This document shows positions 1 through 13,160 of a stretch of 64,000 bases of DNA, in pieces. How positions within the stretch are numbered: position 1 is the first letter of the stretch; each line of letters opens with the position of its first letter. The notes beneath the pieces were generated by a model. The model was given only the letters and a program-made list of their open reading frames with translations. It was not told where the DNA came from and made no database searches. The position numbers and the translations under genes are program-made. Source of the stretch: Lantana camara. Lineage: Eukaryota > Streptophyta > Magnoliopsida > Lamiales > Verbenaceae. The stretch lies in the NCBI GenBank assembly GCA_037501455.1, contig CM074858.1, forward strand, positions 84,170,501 through 84,234,500, written 5' to 3'.

Positions 1-714
1 GCCGAAAGTATTGATGAGTAATTCCCATTAGGTGAAGTTTAACTGATATAGAAATCAAGGATTGGCCTTTCACTCCTTCCCTAGTTCTCTTGATATCCGA
101 AACTCCTTTCTTAATCTTGTCCGGAACTCTAGTCTCATTTCTCCTTCTGATATCATCCTATTATTTCTCTTCCTCATAACTCAAATGCGGCTCGGTTGAA
201 CTGATACTTGATAGTTAAGGAGAAAAGACTTCCTATCAAGTAAACACTGAAATGCATGTTGGGTTAAAATGACAATGCATGGGCCACGTTTTCATCAAGC
301 AATTATACAACGCATTAGCGCAACGAAACCAATTAGAAAGGTACGGTTAAACATAAAGTCAAGAGAATAAATAACTAACGTAAAATATGATGCACGTGCT
401 ATGAATGTTTTGGAACCTGTCACCGATGTGGGAAGTTATTAGCTCGGTAGCTTTCCTCGTTCTTCTGATCCCAAGGTCACCTGACCTGGTAATTATTCCT
501 GGCCTTTCCCACGGTCTTCGAGACTTCCATGCATCTTTGTAAATCGACTTGTATCCTCCACTGCCCGAGATTGCAATTTCTTGATCCTTACTTCTTCCAC
601 GTCCACTGAGTTAGCATCTACACTTCTCTTCGTAATTCGACCTTCACATCTAGTCGTTACCTCGATCAAGAATTCCGCGCTTATCCTTTGGGAATTTAAT
701 TCATCTCCAATTGC

Positions 715-815
715 TTGTACTTGACCGCATGATTTCCTCTCCTTACCGTTTCCATTTGTTGCTTCATATCTTCCATTTTACTTCACAACATGGCAATTCA
801 GCTTGGTTTTGGAAA
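715..815 (-). pseudogene. Decayed copy of conserved mini-ORF (element E)
   Basis: Read on the minus strand, this stretch aligns with the conserved peptide seen intact in B, C and G. It keeps the QQMET core and a KQLE-like tail, but has a one-base frame change upstream and lacks the ELLEGNY segment. It is best read as a remnant. The function of the intact version is unknown. Confidence 0.5.
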
Positions 816-1653
816 AACGAACTCATATCCCAATCAACACCTTGATCAAGATTCCCGTGAATACTATTTATGAGTTTCCCTTCATGATCGAAATCCAAAG
901 CAACCAAGTCCAACTCTTCCCGGTCTTAACTTCGACAGACTTGATTTCAATTTCCTAGGCTTAGTCAGAATTCCTTCTTTGTCGACCCCACGTGCACCAC
1001 TCCTACCGGACCCATCTTATCTTAGTTTCTCCTAATTATTGATACCTCTTCAACGATCAAGTCCCGAATCAGAATATCTTCAAGGTTCGTTCACTTTATT
1101 CTTTAGGTTGAAAGATCCCGTGCATCCAATCCAAGGCACCTTATGTGACAGAGCCATATCGGTCAATCTTCTAGATCATAACCATCCCACAATCAATCCT
1201 TATTTCACCAAGTGTCCTTCTGCCATCGCATCTCTAAATTCAATCTTCCCATCCTGAAGCCTAATCCTTGATCTCTAGCCCTATTTGGGAAGTCTCGCAT
1301 CTAGCATTCTCCACATTCTTCCCAGAGTATCCTGCCCATCTTCCGTGTCTCAGAGAGGTTCGCAATCGATCTTCCTTGTCGTAGAACTTGGCCGTGGTTT
1401 GATATTATCTCCATAACCTATAAATCATAGCTTACTTCAAGAGTAGATGCATGCGATTAGTGCATGCTCATGACACATATTCAATACGAAAGACAAGAAT
1501 CCATAGAAAAATGCAACAAGTAATTCAACGAAATTCTTAAGGAAACCAAATTCCAAATTCAAGATCGATGCAATGCACATAATATCACATAGTCCCTATG
1601 CCGTTCGACTTAGACTGACTCCGACACGACTCAAGAACACCGGTTTTGCAACC

Positions 1654-1667
1654 GGGCTCTGATACCA
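1654..1667 (-). other. Primer-binding site of element E
   Basis: The minus strand reads TGGTATCAGAGCCC, matching the 3' end of plant initiator Met-tRNA. It is separated from the end of the LTR at 1676 by the 8-base spacer TCCTTAAG (1668-1675). It fixes the orientation of E and the inner boundary of its 5' LTR. Confidence 0.9.
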
Positions 1668-1675
1668 CTTAAGGA

Positions 1676-4600
1676 TGTAGCACCCCGCACGTGAGGCACC
1701 ACATCCCCCGCACTAAGGCTCAACACGAGTAACGAAATAGTTAATCCGCACCCGTATCGAACCCTAGCGAACGGGAGACAAACATAAAAAAAAAACTTTC
1801 CTAAGCCAGGCGGAGCTAGACCCTGCAATGGTTACCAATCCACATAATATAATGCAGCAAAGCAAAAGTTCAAACATACCAACCATAATTAGAATTTGGG
1901 CTCTTCAGGCCTCTTTTAAAACATAGCAAAACTCAGTAAACCCAATTTCATAATAAATACATAGGTATCCAATTGTACGATATAACTGAAATGAATTATA
2001 CATAATTCCAATACATGAATGAGTGGGGAGACTCTCCTAATCTAACTCGACTCACTCAAAAACTTCAAACACCTCCGCCTAGCCTGAAACTCCAAAGAAC
2101 AAACCTGCACACTAAAAGAGTGGGGAGGGAGAGGGTCAGTCTCTAGAAGACTGAGTGAGCAGGAGCGATACATATATATAAAACATGCACATGCAAGTCA
2201 TAAACTCCGAACAAGGTTTTGTTTGCGATTAGTTCCCTAAAAGGGCAAGAGAATGATTAATCAATGCTCGGATTTTATGACTAATTCATATTAAATTCCT
2301 TCCATTCATAAATCATACATAAATATAAGGCTCGGCGAGTGAGCGTGCACAACCTCCATCCAAACTCCGACCGTGTACGACAAATATCAATAATATTTTC
2401 AATAGGTGATCATGCAATACGTCATAATACATACAGACCATATTTCATATCATAAACATATTCGTTTGGGCGATCCGGATCCCGGCATTCCCGCACGGTG
2501 CATAATCATATCATAACCAACCTTCTTCCTCCGGGTTGGTGGTGGGTTTGCAAGACCCGACCACCTCTGTCTTTGACCAAAAGGGGTTACATGACTCCCC
2601 AGATGGCACTCAGCTCCCTTTCCCCGCCAATCTCCTGACGAGGTCCAGTACCGCTGTTTGATAGTGGGACTAGTATATGGGATCCCCGTCAGCCCTTGCT
2701 TCCTCGGTTAGCCACATATACTAAGTCCCGGGGACCGTGAACATAACAGCTTAGCATAATCTCGCCAAAACATATCAGTACATACATATGATACATACTA
2801 TATGAAATCATACCTTACCGTGTAATTCGGCATATGCTATATACGTACCTCTCCGTGTCATCCTAATCCATAGCTAGCATGAAGGCACACGGTTTGGAGC
2901 ATAGCCTCATTACAAAACCATTTTTAAGCTTATATATGCTCGTACGTATAATACAGAAGAATTTACTCGATAACTTCATTTGAAAATCATATATATATAA
3001 TCATAAGGTTTTTGGCCAAAGCTTTTCACATAAGGGTTGTAGGGTTTGTTACATAGCTAAAACGAAAACCACCCTCACCTTAACCGTGAAGAATCAAGGA
3101 TCGAGCACCAAGTGCCTGACGATCAAAAGCTCTCCACCCTGGAGACAAACTGTACAAAAGACCACAAGACGTGTTCGTGAGACTCAAGACCCTAAATGAA
3201 CCATATATGACGCACGGCAATGCTCACACATGATATGAAGACATAAAGATCATATTAAGTCATGAAAATCATACAACCAATTCATTTACTTGTTCAATCA
3301 TAGATCATTCAATTCATGTCTCCATTCAATTTATTCAAGAATTCAAATAGAAGCATAGAACATGTTCAAACTTTCCCAACATGCTATTACATACTTCAAT
3401 TTACATAACATAGCCTATATCCAAGGTTTGACAACAAGAAGAAACCATATGATATGGAAAATAAGTTATGCAATTCATAAACGACGTATAAACACACATA
3501 AACGGCATTAAGTAAAAGCATGCCTATAGCACATCCAAATACCATGAAATTAAACCAAAATACTCCTAACACATAGTACAACAAGTTCATAGTTTAACAC
3601 AAAAGGAGATAAAGTCATTAAGGAGGTGAAACAAATCAAAAACCGAAGAGGAAGCAACCCGGACTGCACATGGGAAGTGACACGGGGGTGTCACCAACCC
3701 TTGCCCAACTGAGCCACGGGCGTGGCTCAGTACAGAGCTGCCCAGAGAGTGTGACACGCCCGTGTCTCCCTCTTATGAGTAAATGAGACACGGGGGTGTC
3801 ACGGTACAGAACTTGATCACCCTTTTAAATTTTTCCGGCAAAACTGAACCCAAACAAACTCAATCCAAAGACATACCAAATGAACTCCAAATGCTCTGAA
3901 ACTTAATATGCAACATATTTGGCATGTTATGAACATTTTTCATTTAGAGTGAAAAGGCTAAATCACACGTTAAGATCATCGAAACCGGGAAACAAAACTG
4001 GGTCGCTACAATCGGACATATGAGCCCTAATGATTCTATCATGCCTTGATCAAGTGCTTAGGGCTTGAATTTGGATCTGAAACTTTGGGGAATGCATGCT
4101 AACATACTAAACAACTTATATACATCATATATATGCAAAATGGCACCATTTAAAGCACATTAGAATGACCAACAAACTCACATAGGCAACAGCAACAAAT
4201 CTGTCAATGATCATGCATAAGAATAGGCCATGTATTTCGGTTTTGAGGCTTCAAATGGAACCAAATACTTAAAGCATGAATACTAACATATAAAACAATG
4301 AGTGTACATCAACTCCATGCATTTTCACACGAAATGGAGGCCATATGATCATGCAACAACACCAAATCTCACACAGCAGTTTGAAAACAGGGGAAATCAC
4401 TTTGATCATCAAGTTTGGAGCTCCATAACTCATAATTTCATAAAAGGAGCAAGAGATGAAATCTTCCTCATATCATATACTATCAGTTAGGAAAGAAATA
4501 GGTCAAGAATCAAGTTCATATGATCATATATAAGCAAGAAAATCAGCTATACAAGCAAACAAGATCATAAGAGCAATTTCCCCAAAAACCCTATTCATGC

Positions 4601-5502
4601 TCTTAGCCCAAACCCTAACCAAATCTGATCCAAATCATGAATTAAGGAGATGAAATCGAGTATAATAGAGTAGAGAAGACATCAATATTCATACCTTGAA
4701 GATTTGGTGAAGAAAAATGGTGATTTGAGCTCAAAATCACAAAGGATGGCTTAGGGTCTCTCTCCTTCCTCTCTTCTCCCTTCTCTCGATCAGTTGCAGA
4801 ATGATAGGAGATATTTTGGCTCGGTTTTTGCAGCTAAAAGGGTAGGAGAAAGCTTAACCCATGGTAGATAAGTCATGGTTAATCTTTGGTTAAGTTTGGT
4901 TAAGTAAAAAGGGTCCCACCAAGGAGACTAGTCAACATAAGGGCTCTTCTTGCACGAGTTGTCCGTTACGGTTGGATTTTGGAGGTCTTAATGATCTCAA
5001 AAAGGTATGAGGCTTATTCCATTGTCTCCGGATCGTCGATACGAAGGCAACGGAGGTGTCGGAATTCGAATCCGAATTCCCGAGCTCAAGATATCACGCA
5101 CGGAACCAAGGGTGCGCTAATTGCTCGTTAGCCCCCGCCTTGGTTCCAAAAATCAAAATAAATTCATAAACACGTCAATTGAATCCGAAAACATAAACCG
5201 AGCACATAGGCACGTTCATAACACACATATTTACGACATATTAAATTTTCACGACATTTCGATATCAATACATATATGAACAAAGCACAATTAGAACGCT
5301 CATGCGCATGAACGAATTTATATTGTTATAAATAAATTACTAAACTTAAATTCCGTATTAATTAAATTAAATAACAAAAGTTTACGGTTTTAAATCGAAT
5401 AAAAACACTTATAAACAAGTAATCATATAATTAAATACTTAATTTGCGCAATTTATAAACAAATACGTCACATTATTTAAACTGAAAAATGGGGGCGTTA
5501 CA
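1676..5502 (-). repeat. 5' LTR of element E (3.8 kb)
   Basis: On the minus strand the LTR begins TGTAACGCCCCC (ending at 5502) and ends GTGCTACA (at 1676), followed by the primer-binding site. The 3' end of the LTR carries the block common to this group, with GTGCGGGGGATGTGG. A palindrome quartet lies at 3677-3800. The flank beyond 5502 is internal sequence of F (5503 onward matches 12082 onward), so E inserted into F. The expected 5-bp target duplication is TATAA (5503-5507), but the other end is outside the window. GA-rich DNA at about 4760-4800 would be pyrimidine-rich leader in the sense direction. Confidence 0.85.
3677..3800 (-). repeat. Palindrome quartet in E LTR
   Basis: Four dyads are visible. 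Arms GTGACAC/GTGTCAC surround gggg (3677-3694). Arms CTGAGCCACG/CGTGGCTCAG surround gg (3709-3730). Arms GACACG/CGTGTC surround cc (3753-3766). Arms GACAC/GTGTC surround gggg (3787-3800). Centres are spaced 34, 40 and 34 bp. The second dyad has changed its arms symmetrically relative to the others. See the finding on palindrome quartets. Confidence 0.85.
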
Positions 5503-6439
5503 TATAAAATCCCGTTACTTGTCAATTCTTGAATTTTCGTTGTTCCTACTAGAAGTGACCCGTTCGAGCAACCCGTGAATTCAATCCATCTTCCGGTCGG
5601 CTCTCCCCCTTAAGAATTTCTATTGTTATCCGATGAACTTGTCTCATCGCTTCTTGGATCCAAGATTCTCAATCTCTTTGGCTTAGCTTCCTCGGAAAAT
5701 GTAATTCCAGTCATGCCACGTCTAATGATCTCACTCTCATTCATTTTGAAGAGATCGATAATAGTAGCAACCCACTTCTTTCATTCCTATTTCCGACTCT
5801 ACTTTTCCCCGAACCTTGGAATTCCCACTTTCCTTTTTAATCAACCGGTGCAACCCAAAATTTCTCCTTTTCTTGAAAACAATTTGATGAATGAGGTGAA
5901 GGAAACTTCCTATCAAGTAAACACTTAACCATGCATGTCGGGTTAATATGTCAATGCACATAGTACTCTTTCAAATAATTCCAGATGCGACACGTTGGAG
6001 AAATTATATCAATTAGAGATGCACGCACATATAAATAGAAGAGATTAACCAATTTAATACAATGTATGATGCACGTGCTATGAATGCAATACACCTGTCA
6101 CTGTAGGGGTAAGCTTTACTCGGCAACTTGTTCCTCATTTCTTCAATTACAGCTTGTCTCGAATTTGTTGGTTATTTCTAGTTTACCCACGGTCTTCCAA
6201 ATCTTCAAAATCCTGTAACGTCAACTTGTATATTTTCATGGCTCGATATTACGGCTTCTTGAACCCAAAGTCTTCTACACTCATGGAATTGGACATGTTG
6301 ATCCCTTCCCGAGAATGGATCTCCAATTGTTGTCCGAATCTTCTCCATGGTTGTCACTTTGATCAAAGCTTCGTCGGTTTACTCCTTATGAGTTCGAATA
6401 ATTAAATGAACTCACCCTCCAAGTTCTTACACTTGAGCA

Positions 6440-6545
6440 CGTAATTTTCCTTCCAACAGTTCTTTGCCTTTCTTTATCATTTTCATTTGTTGTCCCATGT
6501 CCCCCAATTCGGTCTCACAACACGACAATTCAACTTGGATATGGA
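6440..6545 (-). pseudogene. Frameshifted mini-ORF, F copy 2
   Basis: The minus strand encodes a peptide close to the intact versions in B, C and G: VELSCCETELGDMGQQ, then an IKKGKELLEG stretch. One additional A then shifts the frame and a stop follows. The same lesion type is present in the other F copy at about 13030-13160, so it predates the tandem duplication or was copied with it. Confidence 0.6.
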
Positions 6546-7498
6546 AAGTAAACTCCAACTTGTCCGAATATAGAACCTTTAATATATTAGCTTTCCATGG
6601 ACTTCAAACCATCAATTCTCTTTAACTTCTTTAATGCGACTTCTTCCTTACTCGAAATCCGAAGTGACTTCAATTCCCTTCTTCTTAGTCTCTTCATCCT
6701 TCTTCATCGATCTAACCCCGATTTATAATTCTTCCCATATTTTCCTTTGCTTCTTTCTCGAGTTAAATAATCTTTGTTGCTTATTAACCCCGAGCCTATT
6801 TTACTGTTAATTCTCTTGAAGATCATCGCCTCCTTGTTGATAGAAATCTCGAATCTAAAAATTTTTCGGGATTTTATTCACTTTTTTCTTGAATGCGAGG
6901 GTCCTACGAAATCCGGTTGAAATGACTTTTGTAATTTAGGCGTATGTGTTGATCTTGCAAGCTGTAGACATTGCACCCTACCACTATCTGATCGAGTATC
7001 CAGCAACTTTAATATAATTTGTAAGTTACTCCCACCTTTGGTCCTTTTATTCCCGATTTTATCACTCAAACCATAGCCCCGTTAGGAAAAACCACAACTC
7101 CCAAATTCCCATATATAATCCTGGTACATTCCTTACATCTTCCACGGTTGAAAATAAGGTTGGAGATAGTCCGTTGTTATCGTGGAAATTGGTCGTGGTT
7201 TGATATGATCTTCATAGCCTGTAAATCAAAAATCAATTCAGAGCTAAGTGAATGCGATTAGTATATGCTCATGCCACATAATTGATACCAAAGACATCGA
7301 TTTGATGCAAAATACGACAAATAATTCGATAAAATTTAAAGTAAAAAACGTTGACATATAAAATTTAAGTAATGTAAGGTCAATCAGTCAACAATTAGTG
7401 GCAAAAATCAATGTAATGCACAAGTTATCAAGTAATTCCTAAGCCGTATGACCTACACTTGACACGACATGACACTAGAACTCCGGTTTTGCAACCTG

Positions 7499-7512
7499 GA
7501 GCTCTGATACCA
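7499..7512 (-). other. Primer-binding site, F copy 2
   Basis: The minus strand reads TGGTATCAGAGCTC, complementary to initiator Met-tRNA, followed upstream by the LTR end at 7521. This shows that the LTR 7521-10717 serves as the 5' LTR of the leftward unit. Confidence 0.88.
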
Positions 7513-7520
7513 CCTTAAGA

Positions 7521-10500
7521 TGTAGCACCCTCAATAATAGGCACCACATCCCCCACACTACAAGTCTAGTCTACACATGAAATGGATAGTCCAACATGAA
7601 CCAGACTCATAGCGAACGGGTGAAAAAATAAAACAAACCTGGCTAGGCGGAATCTAACCCTGTACCAATTAATCACAAATCCCAAAATGTGGTGTGGAAA
7701 CAATAATCTCATGTATAATTCCAACACTAGCTACAAGTCCAATAATTCATAAACGTGAATTAAATCCAAAATGCAACCTAACAACGGGTTCAACTAAGCA
7801 TGCAACCTGTCCCGAGTCAAATCCAATAATATCGAAGTTGGCATACAGGCCCAAATACATAAAAAAGATACATTTAATTCATAACAATGTGAAATGTGAC
7901 TCAAGTGTACAAGTGACTTGGACAAGCGAGCTAAGACTCGACTCCCGCCTAGCTAAACTTGCAAGAAACTGGAAGAGTGGAAAGAGGGGTCAGTCTCTAG
8001 AAGACTGAGTGAGCAGGAGTCATACATATATAGAAAAACATGCGCAAGCAAGTCATAAATCCCCGAACAATGTTTTATTTAAAGTTAGTTCCCACGAAGG
8101 CAAGAAAATAACTAAGCAATGCTCGGACTTTATGACTAATTCATATTAAATTCATTAAGTTCATAATTCATAATAATCAAAATGGCTCGGTAAGTGAGCG
8201 TGCATAATTCTCCAACCAAACTCCGACCATGTACAATAAACATGGCTTAATATTTTGAATACATGATCATGCAATATATAATAATGAACGTGAGTCATAA
8301 ATACACGAGACATAATCGTTTGGGCAATCCGTGTCCCGGCCTTCCCACATGGTGCATAACAATAATAACATAATCATGATCATAAAATAGTTCCAACCTT
8401 CTCCCTCCATAATGGTCAGGCCTACAGACCCGAACCATTTAATAATAATAATATCGAGACGGGGGCTCATGACTCCTACCCACTCTTTAGATGGGTTAAC
8501 CATCGGCTCAAGAATAACTCACCTTCCACACTACACGGTCGTGTGAGAGATTCTCAATGGGGACTTTGTGCAATGGCTTAGCTATACGTCAGCCCGATGC
8601 CGAACCGGTCTCCATTCACACATTTTCCCTGGGCCCAATGCATGTGCATGATCAATGTGCATAATCTCGCTAAAACATTCAAGTCATGAGAAACATAATA
8701 CATTTCAAATCCTTGGGAAATAATTTACTCGATAAGGATTTACTAGATGACTCCATCTGAAAACAATATATATATATATATGAAGTTTTTGGCCAAAACT
8801 TGTCACATAAGGTTATAAGGTTCGATACGTAACTAGAGCGAAATCACCCTCACCTGAAAAATGACGAGACAATACAAGGATGCAAGGTAGTGCCTATTCG
8901 ATCGATGGTCTCCGCGCTAGAGAAGAACTGGATAAGAAAGAAAACAATGTGTACTCGTGAGCAGAGACTCAATATGATACCAAATAGGACGCACGAAAAT
9001 GGTCATAAAGTGTTGTGACATGTTATAAGATGATTCAATATGGAATAAATCACAAGAATGCAATAAATCTCATGGAGATCACATATTCCAAGCATTCTAT
9101 CATACGAATTCGTTTCACATAAGGCACGGAGTTAACAATTAAGTTTAAGTAATTAAAGACTATAAAGTGTCAAATAACAACACAATCATAAATTATTCAA
9201 GCGTACCATTCATATAAATCACATACGGGAGCCAAGGAAAAGAAAAGAATGTAAGAAAAGAGGTTTTGATGAAGTGTGACAAAACTGACAATTTTTGGAA
9301 ATGCAAAAGTTGCAGGAAAACTGGAATATCTTGAGTTCTAGTAGTTGGAATTAGGTTTTGTTTGTTGGGTATGAAACTAGAAAAATAGACCTTTCCGATG
9401 ATATATGACTCGAATTCTAGTACAAAGCGGAATGAGAATGTCTTAGGTCCAAAGTTGGGTTAATGCAGATTCGCGATAGCTTGGCGGCACCAAATTAAAA
9501 CGGCCATATCTCACTCGTCGGAACTGATATTGACGAGCTAGAAAATGGAGAATACTCTACACTTCAAGTACTTGTTTCAGGTGAAAAATCAGAGCAATTG
9601 GAGCAGGGGAGGGTCATCCCGGCCGGGATTAAATTTGTACTAAAATGGATCCCGGCTGGGATCCTAAAGTAATGGGGCTACGTTAAATTCATCCCGGCTG
9701 GGATTGAATTGACACTAAAATGGATCCTGGCCGGGATCCTACCATATCTAGCAACGGGAAAATAGGGGAAATAGGGGAAAACACGGAAATTGGCTCCCAA
9801 GCCACTCTCACAACAAACCAAGGTAAGAATCAACTCAAGACTATCATATAACATGCATATAACTCATATTTACCAATTAGGCTACAATTAATCCAAGATA
9901 ACATGCTTGATTCATCAAGATCACTCATGAAAACCCTTAGTGTGGAAATATGATTTCATATATTTAAACCTTCATGAAACAAAGTTATATGTGCAAGAAT
10001 CCATCTCAAAATCATCATACATATTGCATACTATGTCATGGAATTCCTTAAGAACTAAACCCTAACAACAACTCATGATTCCTCAAAGAAACATGCATGA
10101 TCTTACCTTGGGAGTGGAAGAGATGAAGGGGGAAAGAGAGGTGATGGTATGAAGCTTGATCTCTTGAAGAAGAATGGACGAAAACTTGGCTTCTTTGCCT
10201 CCTTAGTTGGTTCGAACTTGAAGAGAAGAGAGGGAGAGAGAGAGATGTCTTGCTTTAGCTCTTGGATGAATTGAAAAATGAAGAACAAAAAAATGTATGT
10301 ATATGTGTATATATGTTATATATCATGATTGAGGGAGGGATAAGTATGGGAATTTGTTATCAAGTCCTTGACAAATTTAAGTTATGCAATTAACTTCTAA
10401 ACTTATGAAAATGATCAATTTAGTTCAATTCAAGTTCATGCAATTTAGTCCTTAATTTAAGAAGATGATCAAGTAAGTGCAATTAAGCAATCAAGACATG

Positions 10501-10717
10501 TTCGACAAAAATTTCACGGATCAAATAAATACGAATCATGCAATAACTCTCAAGTTGGTAAAAATTTCACATTTATCACATAAACGTAACTGAAATAATT
10601 CAAATAATATCATGAAATGCACACTTAAGAAATAAAAGAATTAAAATAAATCCTCTCTCTTGAAAAATATCACCTATGGCGCGCGTACTTGAGCGGCTGG
10701 AAAATTGGGCCGTTACA
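7521..10717 (-). repeat. Middle LTR of tandem element F (3.2 kb)
   Basis: The LTR reads on the minus strand from TGTAACGGCCC (10717) to GTGCTACA (7521). A polypurine tract precedes it (10718-10733) and a primer-binding site follows it (7499-7512). It is therefore the 3' LTR of one unit and the 5' LTR of the next. It aligns over its full length with 14133-17330 (3197 and 3198 bp). TATA-like AT-rich DNA at about 10290-10325 and GA-rich DNA at about 10200-10245 would be promoter and pyrimidine-rich leader on the minus strand. Confidence 0.9.
9616..9739 (-). repeat. Palindrome quartet in F middle LTR
   Basis: Four dyads lie here: ATCCCGGCCGGGAT (9616-9629), GGATCCC/GGGATCC around ggct (9647-9664), ATCCC/GGGAT around ggct (9691-9704) and GGATCC/GGATCC around tggccg (9722-9739). 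Centre spacing is 33, 42 and 33 bp. They lie about 1.0-1.1 kb from the LTR start. Confidence 0.9.
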
Positions 10718-10753
10718 ATCTCTCCCCCTTAAGTGGACCTGTTCCCCAGGTCC
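10718..10753 (-). promoter_or_regulatory. Polypurine tract and adjoining hairpin of F
   Basis: The minus strand has CTTAAGGGGGAGAGAT immediately before the LTR start, a typical plus-strand priming tract. Just upstream (10735-10753) is an inverted repeat, GGACCT paired with AGGTCC. It is the counterpart of hairpins at the same place in A, B, C and G. Confidence 0.85.
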
Positions 10754-10962
10754 ATTGCCTCGAGTTCTGGACTCTTAAGCAACTCTCCCGTGTTCATCCC
10801 ACGCGGGTTAGCAACTCCCCGTCCGAAATTAGTTCGGAAAAGGTCTTCAAGCAACTAGGGGTCTTCAATTGTTGTTAAATCATGACCCTTAACTCACCGA
10901 AGCTTAAACACTTGAAATTCTAAATTATCGCTAGTGCAAGTTAAACAAGTAGCAAGCAATAA

Positions 10963-11095
10963 TGAGATAGCCCCTTCTCTCAAGAAAACAGCGAGACAAC
11001 CCCGTCTCTCCAACAACGAGAGAACCCCATCTCTCAAACAAACAATGATAAAACCCCATCTCCCGAACAAACAATGAGAGAACCGCGTCTCTCAA
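10963..11095 (-). repeat. Stem-loop array of F
   Basis: There are about five units of GAGAGA, then a CCCC-containing loop, then TCTCTC on the plus strand; the sense RNA reads GAGAGA-CGGGGU-UCUCUC. Units differ by point changes and are separated by short A/C-rich spacers. The array lies 0.25-0.38 kb upstream of the polypurine tract in the sense direction. Confidence 0.8.
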
Positions 11096-13029
11096 CCAAC
11101 AAAATAACAACCTAAGAGATCAAATAAATAAACACTCACAAAAACCGTCACGTAAGGAGCCGGTGGAAGAGATCAAATACACCAATTAGTCATACAAAAA
11201 CAATGAATAAAATCAACGATCAAAGCACTTAGTATCATGAAATTATTCAAATTTAATATGTGTATGCATATGCCATGAATGCTTGATGTACCGTTCACCG
11301 TTGTTCAGGAATCTTTCATGGTTGTGATCCGTTTCAACACTTGATTTGATGTTGGAGATTCCTTTACCCAAAACATCGAACATTGAAATCCTCGATATCC
11401 AATACTTAAATGACAATCCAATCTTGTTCCCATGATTGATTCTTTTGTCCTAACTAGCACCATGGGCCGAAGTTCCCAATCTTAAGTGATATTAATTCAA
11501 TTCACCCATTCTTCACCACGAATTACACTCGGCCTTTTTGAATAATCGAGTTAATCTTTTGTAGCTTGAATTCAAATCTCTAATCCCAAAAGTATTCCTG
11601 GTTCATCACGGAAACAACTGGCGAGCCTGTAAGCTGTCTTGTTCATGTGATGTGTTGTCTCCTAACTCTTCCACTTCCAATGCTCAGTTGAATTACTTTG
11701 TCCCTCACGAAATGTGATGATTTGACCAACTCCTTCTATCCTATACCTTTCTTACCAAATATTTCCTCGAAGTTCTCCCACGGCCCCATCATTTCCAAGA
11801 TAGGAAACACATCATATAGAGAATTCAATCCATTCAACCTTGGAAGATTTGAGTTCATGCGTGCCCATTAATAATAGACCAATGGTGTTGATTCTACAGC
11901 CCAAGATGTCATCAATTATGTTTTATCTTGTCTTATCATTTCAATTCCCAAAACACTTCTTGAATACCTTTCTTCAACTCTTGAAGCACCTATCTCTTCT
12001 GATATTATTCTCAAAATTTTCTCATCTCGATCTTAGAAGTCATCGAGCGTCAGAATCTTCTAATTCATCCCTCGCCACTTTTATAAAATCCCGTTACTTG
12101 TCAATTCTTGAATTTACGTTGTTCCTACTATTAGTGACCCCTAGAAGTGACCCGTTCGAGTAACCCATGAATTCAATCCATCTTCCGGTTGGTTCTCCCC
12201 CTTTAGAATTTCTATTCTGATCCGGTGAACTCGTTTCATCTCTTCTTGGATCCAAGATTCTCAATCTCTTCGGCTTAGCTTCCTCGGAATATTTAATTCC
12301 AGTCATGCCACGTCTAATGATCTCACTCTCATTCATTTTGAAGTGATCGGTAAGAATAGCAACCCACTTCTATCATTCCTATTTCTGGCTCTACTTTTCC
12401 CCGAACCTTGGAATTCCCACTTTCCTTTTTAATCAACCGGTGCAACCCAAAATTTCTCCTTTTCTTGATTCGGATATGGCTCGGTTGAAAAAAATTTGAT
12501 GAATGAGGTGAAGGAAACTTCCTATCAGGTAAACACTTAACCATGCATGTTGGGTTAATATGTCAATGCACATAACACTCTTTCAAACAATTCAAGATGC
12601 GACACGGTGGAGAAATTATCTCAATTAGAAATACACGCACATATAAATAGAAGAGATTAACTAATTTAATACAATGTATGATGCACGTGCTATGAATGCA
12701 ATATACCTGTCACTGTAGGGGTAAGCTTTACTCGGCAACTTGTTCCTCATTTCTTCAATTATAGCTTGTCTTGAATTTGTTGGTTATTTCTAGTTTACCC
12801 ACGGTCTTCCAAATCTTCAAAATCCTGTAACGTCAACTTGTACATTTTCATGGCTCGATATTGCTGCTTCTTGAACCCAAAGTCTTCTACACTCATGGAA
12901 TTGGACATGTTGATCCCTTCCCGAGAATAGATCTTCAATTTTTGTCCGAATCTTCTCCATGGTTGTCACTTAGATCAAAGCTTCGTCGGTTTACTCCTTA
13001 TAAGTTCAAATAATTAAATGAACTCACCC

Positions 13030-13160
13030 TCCAAGTGCTTACACTTGAGCACAAAATTTTTCTTCCAACAGTTCTTTGCCTTTCTTTATCATTTTCATTT
13101 GTTGTCCCATGTCCCCCAATTCGGCCTTACAATACGACAATTCAACTTGGATATGGAAAG
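13030..13160 (-). pseudogene. Frameshifted mini-ORF, F copy 1
   Basis: This is the counterpart of 6440-6545. The minus strand keeps an ELGDMGQQ and IKKGKELLE peptide, then loses the frame through an added base before the VLKC codons. No function is assigned. Confidence 0.6.

Larger units (their letters stand above)
1..1675 (-). mobile_element. Internal region of element E (5' part, partial)
   Basis: This is the 5' internal part of a minus-strand LTR retrotransposon. It lies directly inside the primer-binding site at 1654-1667 and the LTR at 1676-5502, and it continues leftward out of the window. No gag or pol frame is recognisable. It shares short blocks with the internal regions of B, C, F and G: a G-box-containing block at about 387-430, the decayed mini-ORF at about 715-815, and the block at 1391-1490 (rightward: ggccgtggtttgatatt). 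This suggests a non-autonomous member of the same group. Frame-broken sequence makes any coding function unlikely. Confidence 0.75.
5503..7520 (-). mobile_element. Second internal copy of tandem element F (truncated by E)
   Basis: This minus-strand internal region aligns throughout with 12082-14132, the equivalent part of the first F unit. It ends at the primer-binding site 7499-7512 next to the middle LTR. E is inserted at 5502, so the remaining 3' part (about 1.4 kb by comparison with the full copy) must lie left of the window. No gag or pol frame is visible. A decayed mini-ORF is present near 6440-6545, with one extra A breaking the frame after the ELLEG codons. Confidence 0.85.
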